Source: Candidatus Alcium sp. F082
GTDB taxonomy: Bacteria; Bacteroidota; Bacteroidia; Bacteroidales; F082
Assembly (NCBI GenBank): GCA_001543395.1
Contig: LPNG01000008.1
Span: forward strand, 21,681 to 85,680
Length of the DNA stretch: 64,000 nucleotides
Direction: 5' to 3'
Each line of letters opens with the position of its first letter. Positions within the stretch are counted from its first letter, which is position 1. The position numbers and the translations under genes were made by a program. Below, in pieces: positions 52,019-60,972 of the stretch. The notes under the pieces were generated by a model. The model did no database searches, was not told the origin of the DNA, and worked only from the letters and a program-made list of their open reading frames with translations.

Positions 52019-52843
52019 TTATTTGTGGTATTTTGCAAGGATGTCCATGAACGAGATGGAAGCGTCTTCCATATCGTTGACGATGCTTTCGATTTTAGCA
52101 GCGATGAAGTTGAAGAAAATCTGAAGGATGATAGCGGCGATCAGACCGAACACGGTGGTCAACAGAGCGACCTTCATACCGGAGGCAACGACCGTCGGGC
52201 TCATGTCACCAGCAGCGGCGATGTCATCAAAGGCCTGGATCATACCGATAACAGTACCCATGAAACCGAACATAGGAGCCAAGCTGATGCAAAGACCAAT
52301 CCAGCTCAAGCCGCTTTCAAGCTTACCACCGGCAACCGAACCATAGGAAACGAGGGCCTTTTCGACCTCTTCGAGGGACTGACCATCCTGATAACGGATG
52401 AGGCCTTGGGTGAAGATGCTGGCAACAGGACCGCGGGTGTCCTTGCAGAGTTGCTTGGCGCCTTCAACGTCACCATTCTTCATTTTCTCTTCGATGCCAG
52501 CCAGAAGCTTCTTGGAATTGGCGGTAGCCAGCGTCAGATAGATGATTCTCTCGATGGAGATAGCCATACCGATAAGGAGGATGACCAACACGATGCCCAT
52601 GAAACCAGGACCACCATCGATGAATTGTTTCTTGATAGCTTCACGGAAAGTCACAGGAGCAGCGTCGTTTTGCACTGCGGGGGTAACTTCTTCAACGGTC
52701 TCCACAGGAGCGGGAGTCTGTTCAGGAGCAACGGTCTGTTCCGTCTGCTCGGTTTGCGCTTGCTCATCTTGAGCAACGACGAGATTGCTGATGCCAAAAG
52801 TGAAGAGGCCAGCAACCATGAGGAAAGCAATTAATTTTTTCAT
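52019..52843 (-). CDS. exbB: MotA/TolQ/ExbB proton channel protein
   Basis: The product has 274 residues. An N-terminal signal-like helix and a Gln/Glu/Pro-rich periplasmic stretch (about 25-60) precede the ExbB core: MGIVLVILLIGMAISIERIIYLT, the cytosolic loop and the helices GLCISLAPMFGFMGTVIGMIQAF and ALLTTVFGLIAAIILQIFF with the channel Thr/Glu region. It powers TonB-dependent transport such as the receptor at 26121-28640. First protein gene after tRNA-Ser. Confidence 0.93.
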   Translation of the reverse strand: MKKLIAFLMVAGLFTFGISNLVVAQDEQAQTEQTEQTVAPEQTPAPVETVEEVTPAVQNDAAPVTFREAIKKQFIDGGPGFMGIVLVILLIGMAISIERIIYLTLATANSKKLLAGIEEKMKNGDVEGAKQLCKDTRGPVASIFTQGLIRYQDGQSLEEVEKALVSYGSVAGGKLESGLSWIGLCISLAPMFGFMGTVIGMIQAFDDIAAAGDMSPTVVASGMKVALLTTVFGLIAAIILQIFFNFIAAKIESIVNDMEDASISFMDILAKYHK

Positions 52844-52914
52844 AGTTTAGGTTAAATGATTGATTATTACTATAATGAATTACTCGTTCCGATGAAACAA
52901 TTATTACTTTTCTG

Positions 52915-53002
52915 CGGAGAGAGCGGGATTCGAACCCGCGGTACCCTTTTGGAGTACACACACTTTCCAGGCGTGCTCCTTAAACCACTCGGACATCTCT
53001 CC
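52915..53002 (-). tRNA. tRNA-Ser(GGA)
   Basis: This 88-base class II tRNA has acceptor stem GGAGAGA/TCTCTCC with discriminator G, anticodon loop CTGGAAA (anticodon GGA), a long variable arm (about TGTACTCC-AAAA-GGGTACC) and T-loop GGTTCGAATCC. The 3' CCA is not encoded. It precedes exbB by about 72 bases on the same strand, so exb transcription may begin at the tRNA promoter. Confidence 0.97.
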
Positions 53003-53041
53003 AATGTCTCCAAACCCCTCTACCCTATCTGAAATCGTTGC

Positions 53042-53049
53042 CAAAAGTA
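53042..53049 (-). promoter_or_regulatory. -7 element of the tRNA-Ser (and perhaps exb) promoter
   Basis: TACTTTTG on the minus strand, 39 bases before the tRNA 5' end. No clear -7 match occurs between the tRNA and exbB. Confidence 0.55.
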
Positions 53050-53125
53050 CAACATTTTTTGATTAGGAGAACAAAAATATTTGTTTTTTTATTGCATCAA
53101 TAATTCAATTGCTTGAATTTTAGCA

Positions 53126-54160
53126 TCAAAGGGTCATTTCGCCACGGATGGAATTTTGTAGTATTTCGAGGATTCTCTCTTTTGCCAGTCCCTCGCCGAT
53201 AAGATACATCAACTTGGCGACTGCGGCCTCTGTCGTCATGTCGTGTCCGCTGATGACCCCGATACGGGCCATGTCGAGGCTGGTTTCATAACGACCCATA
53301 TCCACCGAGCCCGCCTTGCATTGGGTGATGTTGAGGATGATCAGACCTCCGTCGATGGCTTCTTTCAAGGCATCGAGGAACCAGGGGGCTGTGGTGGCGT
53401 TGCCCGAACCGAAGGTCTCAAGCACCAAGGCTCGGAGGCCAGGGGTCTTCAGCACGTGACGGACAAAGTCCTCCGAGATACCCGGGAAGAGTTTCAATAT
53501 GCCCACATGGCGGTCCATGCTGGTGTGCACCTTCAACTTTTTGAAGTTGGGCCTAAGGATACGTTCCTTATTATATTTAATGTGTATGCCCACATCGGCC
53601 AGGTTGGGATAGTTGGACGAGATGAAGGCGTTGAAGTTTTCAGCGTTGAACTTGGTAGCACGATTGCCGCGAAGCAGTTGGTTTTGGAAGAAAATGCTCA
53701 CCTCAGGAACGATGGAGGTATCGTCATCCTTGGCGGCGGCAATCTCGATGGCGGCCAAGAAATTCTCGCGGCCATCGCTACGAACCATGCCCATTGGCAA
53801 CTGCGAACCGGTCAGCACCACCGGCTTGTTGAGATTTTCAAGCATAAAGCTCAAGGCCGAAGCGGTGTAAGCCATCGTGTCGGAGCCATGCAGCACCACG
53901 AAACCGTCGTAATGCTCATACTCCTCACCTATCTTCGTTGCCAGCCTGATCCAGAAATCGGGCGACATGTTGGACGAATCGATGAGCGGATCGAAGCTGT
54001 AGACGTCAATCTGATAACCGAAGTTTTTCAAGACGGGCAGATGGGCGTAGATATTATCGAAATCAAACGGCACCAAGGCCCCCGTGTTGGGGTCTTGCAT
54101 CATGCCGATGGTGCCGCCAGTATAGAGCACCAAAATGGAGGTTTCTTCTTTGCTTTGCAT
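53126..54160 (-). CDS. ansA: Type I L-asparaginase
   Basis: The product has 344 residues from MQSKEE; the longer frame to 54214 contains the promoter. It is a cytosolic enzyme hydrolysing asparagine to aspartate and ammonia. Active-site Thr in LYTGGTIGMMQD, second Thr-Asp in VVLHGSDTMAYTASALSF and the Lys/Ser region TGSQLPMGMVRSDGREN. It has no signal peptide, in line with type I. Divergent from trmO. Confidence 0.93.
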   Translation of the reverse strand: MQSKEETSILVLYTGGTIGMMQDPNTGALVPFDFDNIYAHLPVLKNFGYQIDVYSFDPLIDSSNMSPDFWIRLATKIGEEYEHYDGFVVLHGSDTMAYTASALSFMLENLNKPVVLTGSQLPMGMVRSDGRENFLAAIEIAAAKDDDTSIVPEVSIFFQNQLLRGNRATKFNAENFNAFISSNYPNLADVGIHIKYNKERILRPNFKKLKVHTSMDRHVGILKLFPGISEDFVRHVLKTPGLRALVLETFGSGNATTAPWFLDALKEAIDGGLIILNITQCKAGSVDMGRYETSLDMARIGVISGHDMTTEAAVAKLMYLIGEGLAKERILEILQNSIRGEMTL

Positions 54161-54182
54161 ATCGTATGCTATTTTACGCCTG

Positions 54183-54190
54183 CAAAAGTA
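54183..54190 (-). promoter_or_regulatory. -7 element of the ansA promoter
   Basis: TACTTTTG on the minus strand, 22 bases before the ATG at 54160. Confidence 0.65.
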
Positions 54191-54221
54191 AGGCTTTTTT
54201 CGGTTTCTTTTCAAAAAGCGT

Positions 54222-54229
54222 TATTTTTG
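54222..54229 (+). promoter_or_regulatory. -7 element of the trmO promoter (leaderless mRNA likely)
   Basis: TATTTTTG, with only four bases between its G and the ATG at 54234. Transcription would begin at or next to the start codon. Confidence 0.6.
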
Positions 54230-54233
54230 CAAC

Positions 54234-54899
54234 ATGAAAACCATCGCCCGCATCCACACCGACTTCCCGACCAAGTTCGGCATCCCGCGACAGAGCGGCA
54301 TCATCGCCTCGCTGCAGGCCACGATTGTCTTTGAGCCAGAATACCGCAACCCCGACGCTGTGCGCGGTCTGGAAGACTTCTCACACATTTGGCTGCTATG
54401 GCAGTTTTCGGAAGCCGTGCGCGACAATTGGTCGCCCACCGTGCGTCCACCACGCTTGGGCGGCAACGTGCGCAAAGGCGTGTTTGCCACGCGCTCGCCC
54501 TTCCGACCCAACCCCATCGGCCTATCGTCGGTCAAACTTGAGAAAGTGGAAATCGACCCTAAGTTCGGTCCTATTCTCCACGTCTCAGGCGCCGACCTGA
54601 TGGATGGCACACCCATCTACGATATCAAACCTTACATCGCTTACACCGACAGCCACCCCGAAGCCGTCAGTGGATTTGCCACAACGCCAGCGGAGTTTCT
54701 TCTGGAAGTGAATTTCCCTGAAAGCCTATTACAGAAAGTCCCCGAAAGCCAAAGGAAAAGCCTTACCGATGTGTTGGCTCACGACCCCAGACCACAATAC
54801 CAAGATGACCCCGATCGCGTATATGGGATGGCATTTGGCGGAATGGAAGTGAAATTCAAGGTCGAAGAAAGGCTACTTACCGTCGTTGAGATCAATTGA
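54234..54899 (+). CDS. trmO: tRNA (N6-threonylcarbamoyladenosine(37)-N6)-methyltransferase TrmO
   Basis: The product has 221 residues. The TsaA/VirR beta-barrel family: ARIHTDFPTKFGIPRQSG, GLEDFSHIWLLWQFSE, RPPRLGGNVRKGVFATRSPFRPNPIGLS and SGADLMDGTPIYDIKPYIAYTD. It methylates t6A37 of tRNA-Thr using SAM. The last 27 bases overlap the 3' end of the convergent SGNH-like gene. Confidence 0.93.
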   Translation: MKTIARIHTDFPTKFGIPRQSGIIASLQATIVFEPEYRNPDAVRGLEDFSHIWLLWQFSEAVRDNWSPTVRPPRLGGNVRKGVFATRSPFRPNPIGLSSVKLEKVEIDPKFGPILHVSGADLMDGTPIYDIKPYIAYTDSHPEAVSGFATTPAEFLLEVNFPESLLQKVPESQRKSLTDVLAHDPRPQYQDDPDRVYGMAFGGMEVKFKVEERLLTVVEIN

Positions 54900-56360
54900 C
54901 TTGTAAGTCTGCGCTTTCACCCGCGGCTTGAGGTAGGCAGGGCGGAATGAAACATCCAAATTTCTGATTTGAATCGGACTATCCGAGAAATTATGGACAT
55001 ACAACTTGATTATCTGCGCCGTCCGGAAAACCGAGTCGATAGGCAAAGCATAAGTGGCGAAATCCCATGCGTCGTTTTTTTGTATTTGCTCCTTCACGGC
55101 ATACGAATCAATGAACTTTTCGTCTTGCACACCGTGTTTTTCCACAGCAAAGACCGGATTGCACAAGTCATCTTGCCTTTTGAGCTCGAAAGCCACATTC
55201 ACCATATCCCAATCAGGACGGATGCTATCAGCAGTGAGCATTAAGGTCATACTATAGGGATGCTGCTTGTCCAATGTTCTCGAACCGCCTAAATAGTAAT
55301 GCCCGACATCCAGTTTCAGCGAATCCGGATTATGGTAATCATCGGGATAGAACTCTCGTAAAGCTAGCGCCAAATGGTCTGCAACGATGCGGCGGCCTTC
55401 TTCGTAATAATGTTCGGTGGTCCAGTCCTGATCGATGAAGTTGACATCACGGACAAGGTTGAGGTTATCAACCACGGTCACGCCTTCGAGACTGCCATAG
55501 CGCTGCATTAGGTAGTCATGATTTTTCTTGAAGAGTAGCATCAGGTCCTTGCCTACCAGTTCGTTGGCCTTGTCGACATTCTCGGCCATCAAGTTGAATA
55601 CCAGGTTCCAACCTCTTTCGCGGCACAAATCCACAATAGCGTCGAAGTCCTTGACACGCGGGTTGTCGTCGTTAATCTCAAAAGCATAAGTCTTGATGTA
55701 GTGGCACGCCAAGGCCGTTACATCCCAATCGCGTTGACCTTGTTGGTCGTACCAACCGTATGAATACATTCCATAATCCCAATCGGCTGTAGTGCGCCAG
55801 GCAAAATTCGGGATGTTGAAGGTGTCGTTGCGCCAATGCTCAAACACCAATTGATTCCATTCCTCTTCGGTTTTGATGGGATATGCCTTAAACGCCAACA
55901 GGAATCGGTTTACCAAAGGCGGATAGTCCTCTAGCAGTACCAGTTGCTTACGCAAAGGGGTCTCAAGTTTCGAATAGATCCAAAGTGGACCAAACGAGCG
56001 CAGGTTCATCGTCACCACCACCGTCTCGACTGCCGAGGTAGCCGGGATGTGCCTCAGCATGTAATAGTAGGTCTGGGCATGTGATGCTTCCTTCGTCAGG
56101 TCTCCCATCTTTACCCTTGGAAAATAATCCGCAGTGAAATCGCTGATTTTGCGATGGCTGGATTCTTCATCACCATAGTGGCTGTTGGACGACTCGCCGA
56201 GGTAGATGATGCGGCAACTGTCGTCGGTCACCTGCCACGAGAGTTCGACGATGTCGGAATGCTTACGCAGGTCCTTCTCCAAGAACCACCTAGAATACAC
56301 CCAATTGAGTATCAGGAGCATCACCAAAACTATTCCTATGCGTATCAACAATTTCTTCAT
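54873..56360 (-). CDS. SGNH-hydrolase-like membrane-anchored protein, MBOAT partner
   Basis: The product has 495 residues from the ATG before KKLLIRIG. One N-terminal membrane helix (7-20) anchors an extracytoplasmic domain with a GDS-like motif YLGESSNSHYG (Ser57 or Ser58) and a late Asp-x-x-His-type segment IDQDWTTEHYYEEG, as in AlgJ/AlgX/PatB/DltD-type proteins that hand acyl groups to surface polymers. A C-terminal beta-rich region of about 120 residues follows. It starts two bases after the MBOAT gene stops, the classic pair for O-acylation of a polysaccharide. The acceptor is unknown. Confidence 0.68.
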   Translation of the reverse strand: MKKLLIRIGIVLVMLLILNWVYSRWFLEKDLRKHSDIVELSWQVTDDSCRIIYLGESSNSHYGDEESSHRKISDFTADYFPRVKMGDLTKEASHAQTYYYMLRHIPATSAVETVVVTMNLRSFGPLWIYSKLETPLRKQLVLLEDYPPLVNRFLLAFKAYPIKTEEEWNQLVFEHWRNDTFNIPNFAWRTTADWDYGMYSYGWYDQQGQRDWDVTALACHYIKTYAFEINDDNPRVKDFDAIVDLCRERGWNLVFNLMAENVDKANELVGKDLMLLFKKNHDYLMQRYGSLEGVTVVDNLNLVRDVNFIDQDWTTEHYYEEGRRIVADHLALALREFYPDDYHNPDSLKLDVGHYYLGGSRTLDKQHPYSMTLMLTADSIRPDWDMVNVAFELKRQDDLCNPVFAVEKHGVQDEKFIDSYAVKEQIQKNDAWDFATYALPIDSVFRTAQIIKLYVHNFSDSPIQIRNLDVSFRPAYLKPRVKAQTYKSIDLNDGK

Positions 56361-56362
56361 GG

Positions 56363-57781
56363 CTAAAACTGGAAATAGATGAATGGGAAATTCTTGACAC
56401 TCGAACAGGCGATGACCATAAAGACAAGCACGGCATAAATCAACCACCTGACCACCATTGGCTTGCCCTCGCACCACGCGTCGAAACGGGTGTTACGAAG
56501 CACGATGTCGGAAAGGATGAACAGGCCGAGATAGATCCACATACCAGGTTTGACCGACATCTGTTCACCACCACCGAAGTTGGTGAAAGCGGTCACGAAG
56601 ATGGCCTTCAGATGCTCCAAGTCCGTGGCACGAAACACGACCCAGAATAGCGTAACCAAAACAAAAGTCTTGAGTACGCAAAGTGCGTCAACGCTGATTC
56701 TCACCCATTTCGATTGACTTTCCTTGCTTGGAAAACGGTTACGCAAGGCCTTCTCGAGGATGTGAAGCAAGCCATGCGCGAATCCCCATAACAGGAAAGT
56801 CCAAGCCGCACCGTGCCAGATGCCACTTAACACGAAAACGACCAAGATATTGAAGGCCCATCGACCAAACTTGACGCGACTACCGCCCAAAGGAATATAG
56901 ACATAATCGCGGAACCAAGTCGACAGCGAGATGTGCCAACGATGCCAAAACTCGGCGATATTCTTGGAGAGATAAGGCGAGCGGAAATTGTCCATCAGGT
57001 CGAAACCCATGAGTTTCGCACTACCGAGGGCTATGGTGGAATAGCCGAAGAAGTCGCAATAAATCTGGAAGCTGTAGAAAAACATACACCCCAGTACACT
57101 CCACGAATTATACTCGTCAAGATGACCATATACCTCGTCAACATATTCGCCCAAATGGTCGGCCACCACCATCTTGACGAAGAAGCCGAACAGGATAAGG
57201 CGCATGCCCTTGGAGATATTCTCATAGCGAAACTCCTTCTTCTCGTGGAGTTGGTGCATCAGGTTGCCTGGCCTCTCGATGGGACCAGTAACCAACTGTG
57301 GAAAGAACATCACATAGAGCGCATAATACCCGAAATGCCTTTCAGCTTGTTGGTGGCCGCGATACACCTCGATGACATAACTCATGCTCTGGAAGGTGTG
57401 GAACGACAGACCGATGGGCAGGATGATATGCGTCAAGAGATGGGTCTCCATACCCAACGAGGCACAGAGTTGGTCGAGATTGGCGGTGAGGAAGTTGAGA
57501 TACTTGAAAACCAACAGCACCGCGAGCGTACTCACGATGCTAATGACGAAAAATGTTTTCTTCAGTTTGTGTTGGTCGGCATAGCGTTCCATCAGGATAC
57601 CCGCCGAATAATCGATGACGATAGTGACCAACAAGATGAGGATGTACTTGGGCACAAACCACATGTAGAACACGCAGCTGGCCGCCAGCAGCATCAGCCA
57701 TCTCCACTTGTGGGGCAGCAGGTAGAACAGCAGCACCACAATGGGCAGGAAGATGAGGAATTCTATGGAATTGAATACCAT
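56363..57781 (-). CDS. MBOAT-family O-acyltransferase (AlgI-like)
   Basis: The product has 472 residues with about eleven membrane helices. Signature FFPQLVTGPIERP, FWHRWHISLSTWFRDYVYIPLGGSR and the catalytic His in LSGIWHGAAWTF (His323). AlgI/PatA-type members move acetyl groups across the membrane for transfer to alginate, cellulose or peptidoglycan by a periplasmic SGNH partner, which is encoded next. It is 18 bases downstream of the Omp28-like gene. Confidence 0.92.
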   Translation of the reverse strand: MVFNSIEFLIFLPIVVLLFYLLPHKWRWLMLLAASCVFYMWFVPKYILILLVTIVIDYSAGILMERYADQHKLKKTFFVISIVSTLAVLLVFKYLNFLTANLDQLCASLGMETHLLTHIILPIGLSFHTFQSMSYVIEVYRGHQQAERHFGYYALYVMFFPQLVTGPIERPGNLMHQLHEKKEFRYENISKGMRLILFGFFVKMVVADHLGEYVDEVYGHLDEYNSWSVLGCMFFYSFQIYCDFFGYSTIALGSAKLMGFDLMDNFRSPYLSKNIAEFWHRWHISLSTWFRDYVYIPLGGSRVKFGRWAFNILVVFVLSGIWHGAAWTFLLWGFAHGLLHILEKALRNRFPSKESQSKWVRISVDALCVLKTFVLVTLFWVVFRATDLEHLKAIFVTAFTNFGGGEQMSVKPGMWIYLGLFILSDIVLRNTRFDAWCEGKPMVVRWLIYAVLVFMVIACSSVKNFPFIYFQF

Positions 57782-57799
57782 AAGACCCTCAACTACAGT

Positions 57800-59128
57800 T
57801 TATTTGATCTTCTTTACCGCAGTCTGCAAAATCTTGTCGCCAAGCGAAATGTAAACCATTAGGTAACACTCGTCGGCATTGTAGTCAGCATTGATTTCGG
57901 AGCTATAGTTGAAACGGAAAGAGTCGTTGGCATTCACATGTAAGCTTTCAAACTCCTCGCCATTTGCACCATTGAGCGTACCACGGAACACATTACGGAA
58001 GTCGTATTCCTTGTCAACGCCACCAGGGATGGTCTGCCAGCCTATGATATGATCCTCAACCAGACAAACCGTGATGGAGAACTGTCCATCAAGATTCTCC
58101 AAAGCAAGGGTTTGAACCCCCACTTGCAATTGGCGAGTGGTCACTTCAAATTGGGGAGTAACAACGATCTCAAATGCCTGTTCCTCTTCCAAAGCGGCAG
58201 CGACAGGAGCATCAATCTGCTCCACTTTGAGTGTGTTGCCATCAGTCAAAGCCACATGGTCGACAGAAAACAAGGGGTTGGAGTCGTGGTTGTTATACCA
58301 AGCGGTGCCCTCGTCGGTAAGGAAATCGGGGAACTGACCCAAAGGCTGGGCCAGATAGCCAGCATGGACGCTCATAATGAAGATGTGGTCCTCGCCCAGT
58401 TGGTGTTGTAGGTTATGGGCATATTCGGCGGCGGCAGGACAATTGACGCAACGAGCACCTGTGAAGTCCTTGATAAGCACCGTCTTACCCGTAGGCTCCA
58501 CATTGCCGCCTTCCACGATGACCGTCACAGTATAGACTGCAGTCGTGCCATTTTGAGCGGTCACGGTATAGGTCACGGGGTTGGTGAAGTCTTGGGCCAC
58601 ACCCGAGGCGGGCTCCACCGTGGCACCTTCCGACACTTCAATAGTAGGAACCAGTTGGGTGACATCGGTCTCGGCAGGAAGCACGAAATCGATCTTACGG
58701 GCAACTTCATCAATAATACCGTCTTTATCCAGTGCATCGAAGCGGAACGACAAAATGCTTTTTTCGTTCTCGGCATCGTGAACCACTGCCTCCACCATAT
58801 ACTGTGCCGTGGTGCCATTCATGGCTGTGACGGTGTAATAAACGGGATGGGTGAAGTCTTGGGCCACACCCGATTCAGGTTCAATAGCAGCATAGTTTGA
58901 AATGGTGATGGTCGGCACCAGGTGGGATACATCCGTTCCGGCAGTGAAATCCAATCTCACCACCTTGGTGTCTTCGTCAATTGTGCCATAAATACTATCC
59001 ACTCTGAACGTCAAAATAAACTTCTCGTCTTCAACACCTTGGATATAAGGCTCCTTTTCGACATCACAGGCATTCATGAACAACATGGCGGCCAGCAATG
59101 CCATACCTATTCTTAGTATTCTTTTCAT
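57800..59128 (-). CDS. Omp28-related lipoprotein with two DUF5018-like repeats and a thioredoxin-like domain
   Basis: The product has 442 residues from the ATG before KRILRIG. Lipobox MNAC (Cys21). Two tandem beta-sandwich repeats of about 85 residues (33-118 and 122-206) share GVAQDFT, PVxYTVTAxNGTTAxY and VPTI, a DUF5018-like pattern. The C-terminal Omp28 domain begins VLIKDFTGARCVNCPAAA with a thioredoxin-type CxxC (Cys227, Cys230). It is an outer-membrane lipoprotein, possibly redox-active. It lies in an operon with TlpA and DUF6029 genes. Confidence 0.8.
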   Translation of the reverse strand: MKRILRIGMALLAAMLFMNACDVEKEPYIQGVEDEKFILTFRVDSIYGTIDEDTKVVRLDFTAGTDVSHLVPTITISNYAAIEPESGVAQDFTHPVYYTVTAMNGTTAQYMVEAVVHDAENEKSILSFRFDALDKDGIIDEVARKIDFVLPAETDVTQLVPTIEVSEGATVEPASGVAQDFTNPVTYTVTAQNGTTAVYTVTVIVEGGNVEPTGKTVLIKDFTGARCVNCPAAAEYAHNLQHQLGEDHIFIMSVHAGYLAQPLGQFPDFLTDEGTAWYNNHDSNPLFSVDHVALTDGNTLKVEQIDAPVAAALEEEQAFEIVVTPQFEVTTRQLQVGVQTLALENLDGQFSITVCLVEDHIIGWQTIPGGVDKEYDFRNVFRGTLNGANGEEFESLHVNANDSFRFNYSSEINADYNADECYLMVYISLGDKILQTAVKKIK

Positions 59129-59156
59129 TGTTCTAATCATTAGGTTTAAACATCAA

Positions 59157-60896
59157 TTAAAAACTCGTTGAAACGGTAAGCGACACGCCACTTGAGGCGG
59201 GCACTGTGCGGCAAACACCGCCAACGCAAACCACGCCCTCGCTCTGGCGGCCAGCGCTCAGCATGACACGGGTAGCATCCTTGATATAGGTGACCGTACC
59301 AGTGAAGTAATGATCGCGGTATTCCTCAACGGGGTTGCCATAGTTCCATTTGTCGGCGATGGAGAACGACCAATGCGGATTAATGGAATACTCCAGCAGT
59401 GCAAAGGCCCAGTCGCCACGCTTCTGGTAGTCCTTCTTTTCGCTCTCTTCCACCTCATAGCCCTTATGAACTTCGTTTTCCCACAAGCCTTGCAACTCGA
59501 GGCGCAGGCTCTGCTTCTTGTTGATTTTATACGTCACGTCCATGAAACCGATGTTGGCTTTCACCACAGGCGAACCAGCATGACCTTCGATGGTCTCGAT
59601 GTCGTAATACAAATTGATGTATTGTGCGGTGAGGTGCCAGTCCTTGCTGATCTTCTTGTCAACCTCGAAGTTGATGTCGCGGAAGAAACGGTGGTCGCTG
59701 ACGGCGAAGAACTTGGAGGTGTAACCCAAGGTACCAGGTTGGTTCAGAGCCATCGCGTTGCCAAAGCTGACCGAATCGCGCACGATGTCGTTCACCTGAC
59801 TCATGTTGAAGGCGAGCTTGGTGCCATACTTACCGCCAAGAGCCGTGCCTTTCGGGATGGTGTAGTTGACCTGCAACTGTGCAGCCATCTCGCCATTGGG
59901 CTGGGTCGAATAGGTGTACATCGAAGGCAGGCTATGTGTGTGCGTATAGTTGATGGGCGGGATGAAGTTGATGTCGAGGTCGTTTTGTTTGCCCGTGTAC
60001 ATAGACTTGAAGCTCATATTGTCGGTACGCTTCACCTGGAGAACGGCGCCAAAGCCTTTCTGCGAATAGCTCAACGACGACAACAGGGCACGGCCTTCCT
60101 TGTAGATGAAGTTGTTGATGGCCGAGGGGTCGTTGATCTTGTAGGCATATTCAGTACCAAAAGCCCAGTTACCGTAGCCGAGGTTGATGCGAGCAGCTGC
60201 CGCACTCACGTTTTCAGGGATGTTGTAGAAGGAGCTCTGGTCGGCTTGTTTCTTACTGACGAAGCTGCCGCCGAGTCTCATGGTGAACTTCGACTCGTTG
60301 AGGGCTGCGATGCTCTGGTTGAGGTCCCACTCGGCATCAGCGCCACGCACGATGCCACGATAGTCGTCGGCATTGAAGTCGCGTTCCAAATAAGGCGCCC
60401 AAAAATAACGCTGACGTCCATAAACGGCCTTCAAGGTGATGCCTTGAGCAGGGCGCAACACCACACGAGCGCCGCGCAGGGCATTATCCATACCCAGCGA
60501 CCATTCCTCATAAGTGCGGAATGTCAATCCACTACCAAACTGGTCATAGATGTCGCCGACGGTCATGCCGATGAAGCCATTGTCGTAGGTGGCGAAGAAA
60601 TTGGCCAGGCCCACGCCATTCAGCTCGCTACGGAAGCCGTTCAGCTCAGGCATGAAGGCCTCGAAACGCATACCGGCAGAGAAATTGCCATTGGTGTAGT
60701 TTACCTTACCAAAGCCATTGATACCCAATTTCTTGCCATTGAGGTCGGTGATGCCGATACCCTTGTCAAGCATATAATATTGCGCATCGGTTTGGAAACT
60801 GCCGCTGACTTGGGCATTCTCAATGAAATCTTGGGCTTGTGCCACAAGGCCGCCCAAGATGCTAAAGGACAAAAACAAAAGTAACCTTTTCTTCAT
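59157..60896 (-). CDS. DUF6029-family outer-membrane barrel protein
   Basis: The product has 579 residues with a signal peptide (LLLFLSFSILGGLVAQAQ). The whole body is barrel-like, with many aromatic-rich strands (FSAGMRFEAFMPEL, LRLELQGLWENEV, VMLSAGRQSEG) and a C-terminal strand GVSLTVSTSF. It fits the Bacteroidota DUF6029 family, whose function is unknown and which I know to occur beside Omp28-like genes. An exposed CVGGVC loop near the end could form a disulfide, fitting the redox neighbours on both sides. Confidence 0.75.
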   Translation of the reverse strand: MKKRLLLFLSFSILGGLVAQAQDFIENAQVSGSFQTDAQYYMLDKGIGITDLNGKKLGINGFGKVNYTNGNFSAGMRFEAFMPELNGFRSELNGVGLANFFATYDNGFIGMTVGDIYDQFGSGLTFRTYEEWSLGMDNALRGARVVLRPAQGITLKAVYGRQRYFWAPYLERDFNADDYRGIVRGADAEWDLNQSIAALNESKFTMRLGGSFVSKKQADQSSFYNIPENVSAAAARINLGYGNWAFGTEYAYKINDPSAINNFIYKEGRALLSSLSYSQKGFGAVLQVKRTDNMSFKSMYTGKQNDLDINFIPPINYTHTHSLPSMYTYSTQPNGEMAAQLQVNYTIPKGTALGGKYGTKLAFNMSQVNDIVRDSVSFGNAMALNQPGTLGYTSKFFAVSDHRFFRDINFEVDKKISKDWHLTAQYINLYYDIETIEGHAGSPVVKANIGFMDVTYKINKKQSLRLELQGLWENEVHKGYEVEESEKKDYQKRGDWAFALLEYSINPHWSFSIADKWNYGNPVEEYRDHYFTGTVTYIKDATRVMLSAGRQSEGVVCVGGVCRTVPASSGVSLTVSTSF

Positions 60897-60972
60897 ATCG
60901 TATCATATTAATCCCACAAGGGGCTTCCCCCGGATGGTTACGGGAAAAGCCCTATGCAAGAAGATTTGTCAC

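Noticed and set aside
53243..54334. 363-codon open frame on the plus strand
   Set aside because: Antisense to asparaginase and running over the trmO promoter and start. Low-complexity His/Gly/Glu composition.
59310..60884. 524-codon open frame on the plus strand
   Set aside because: Antisense to the DUF6029 gene, which has a signal peptide, barrel strands and operon context. The plus frame has none of these.
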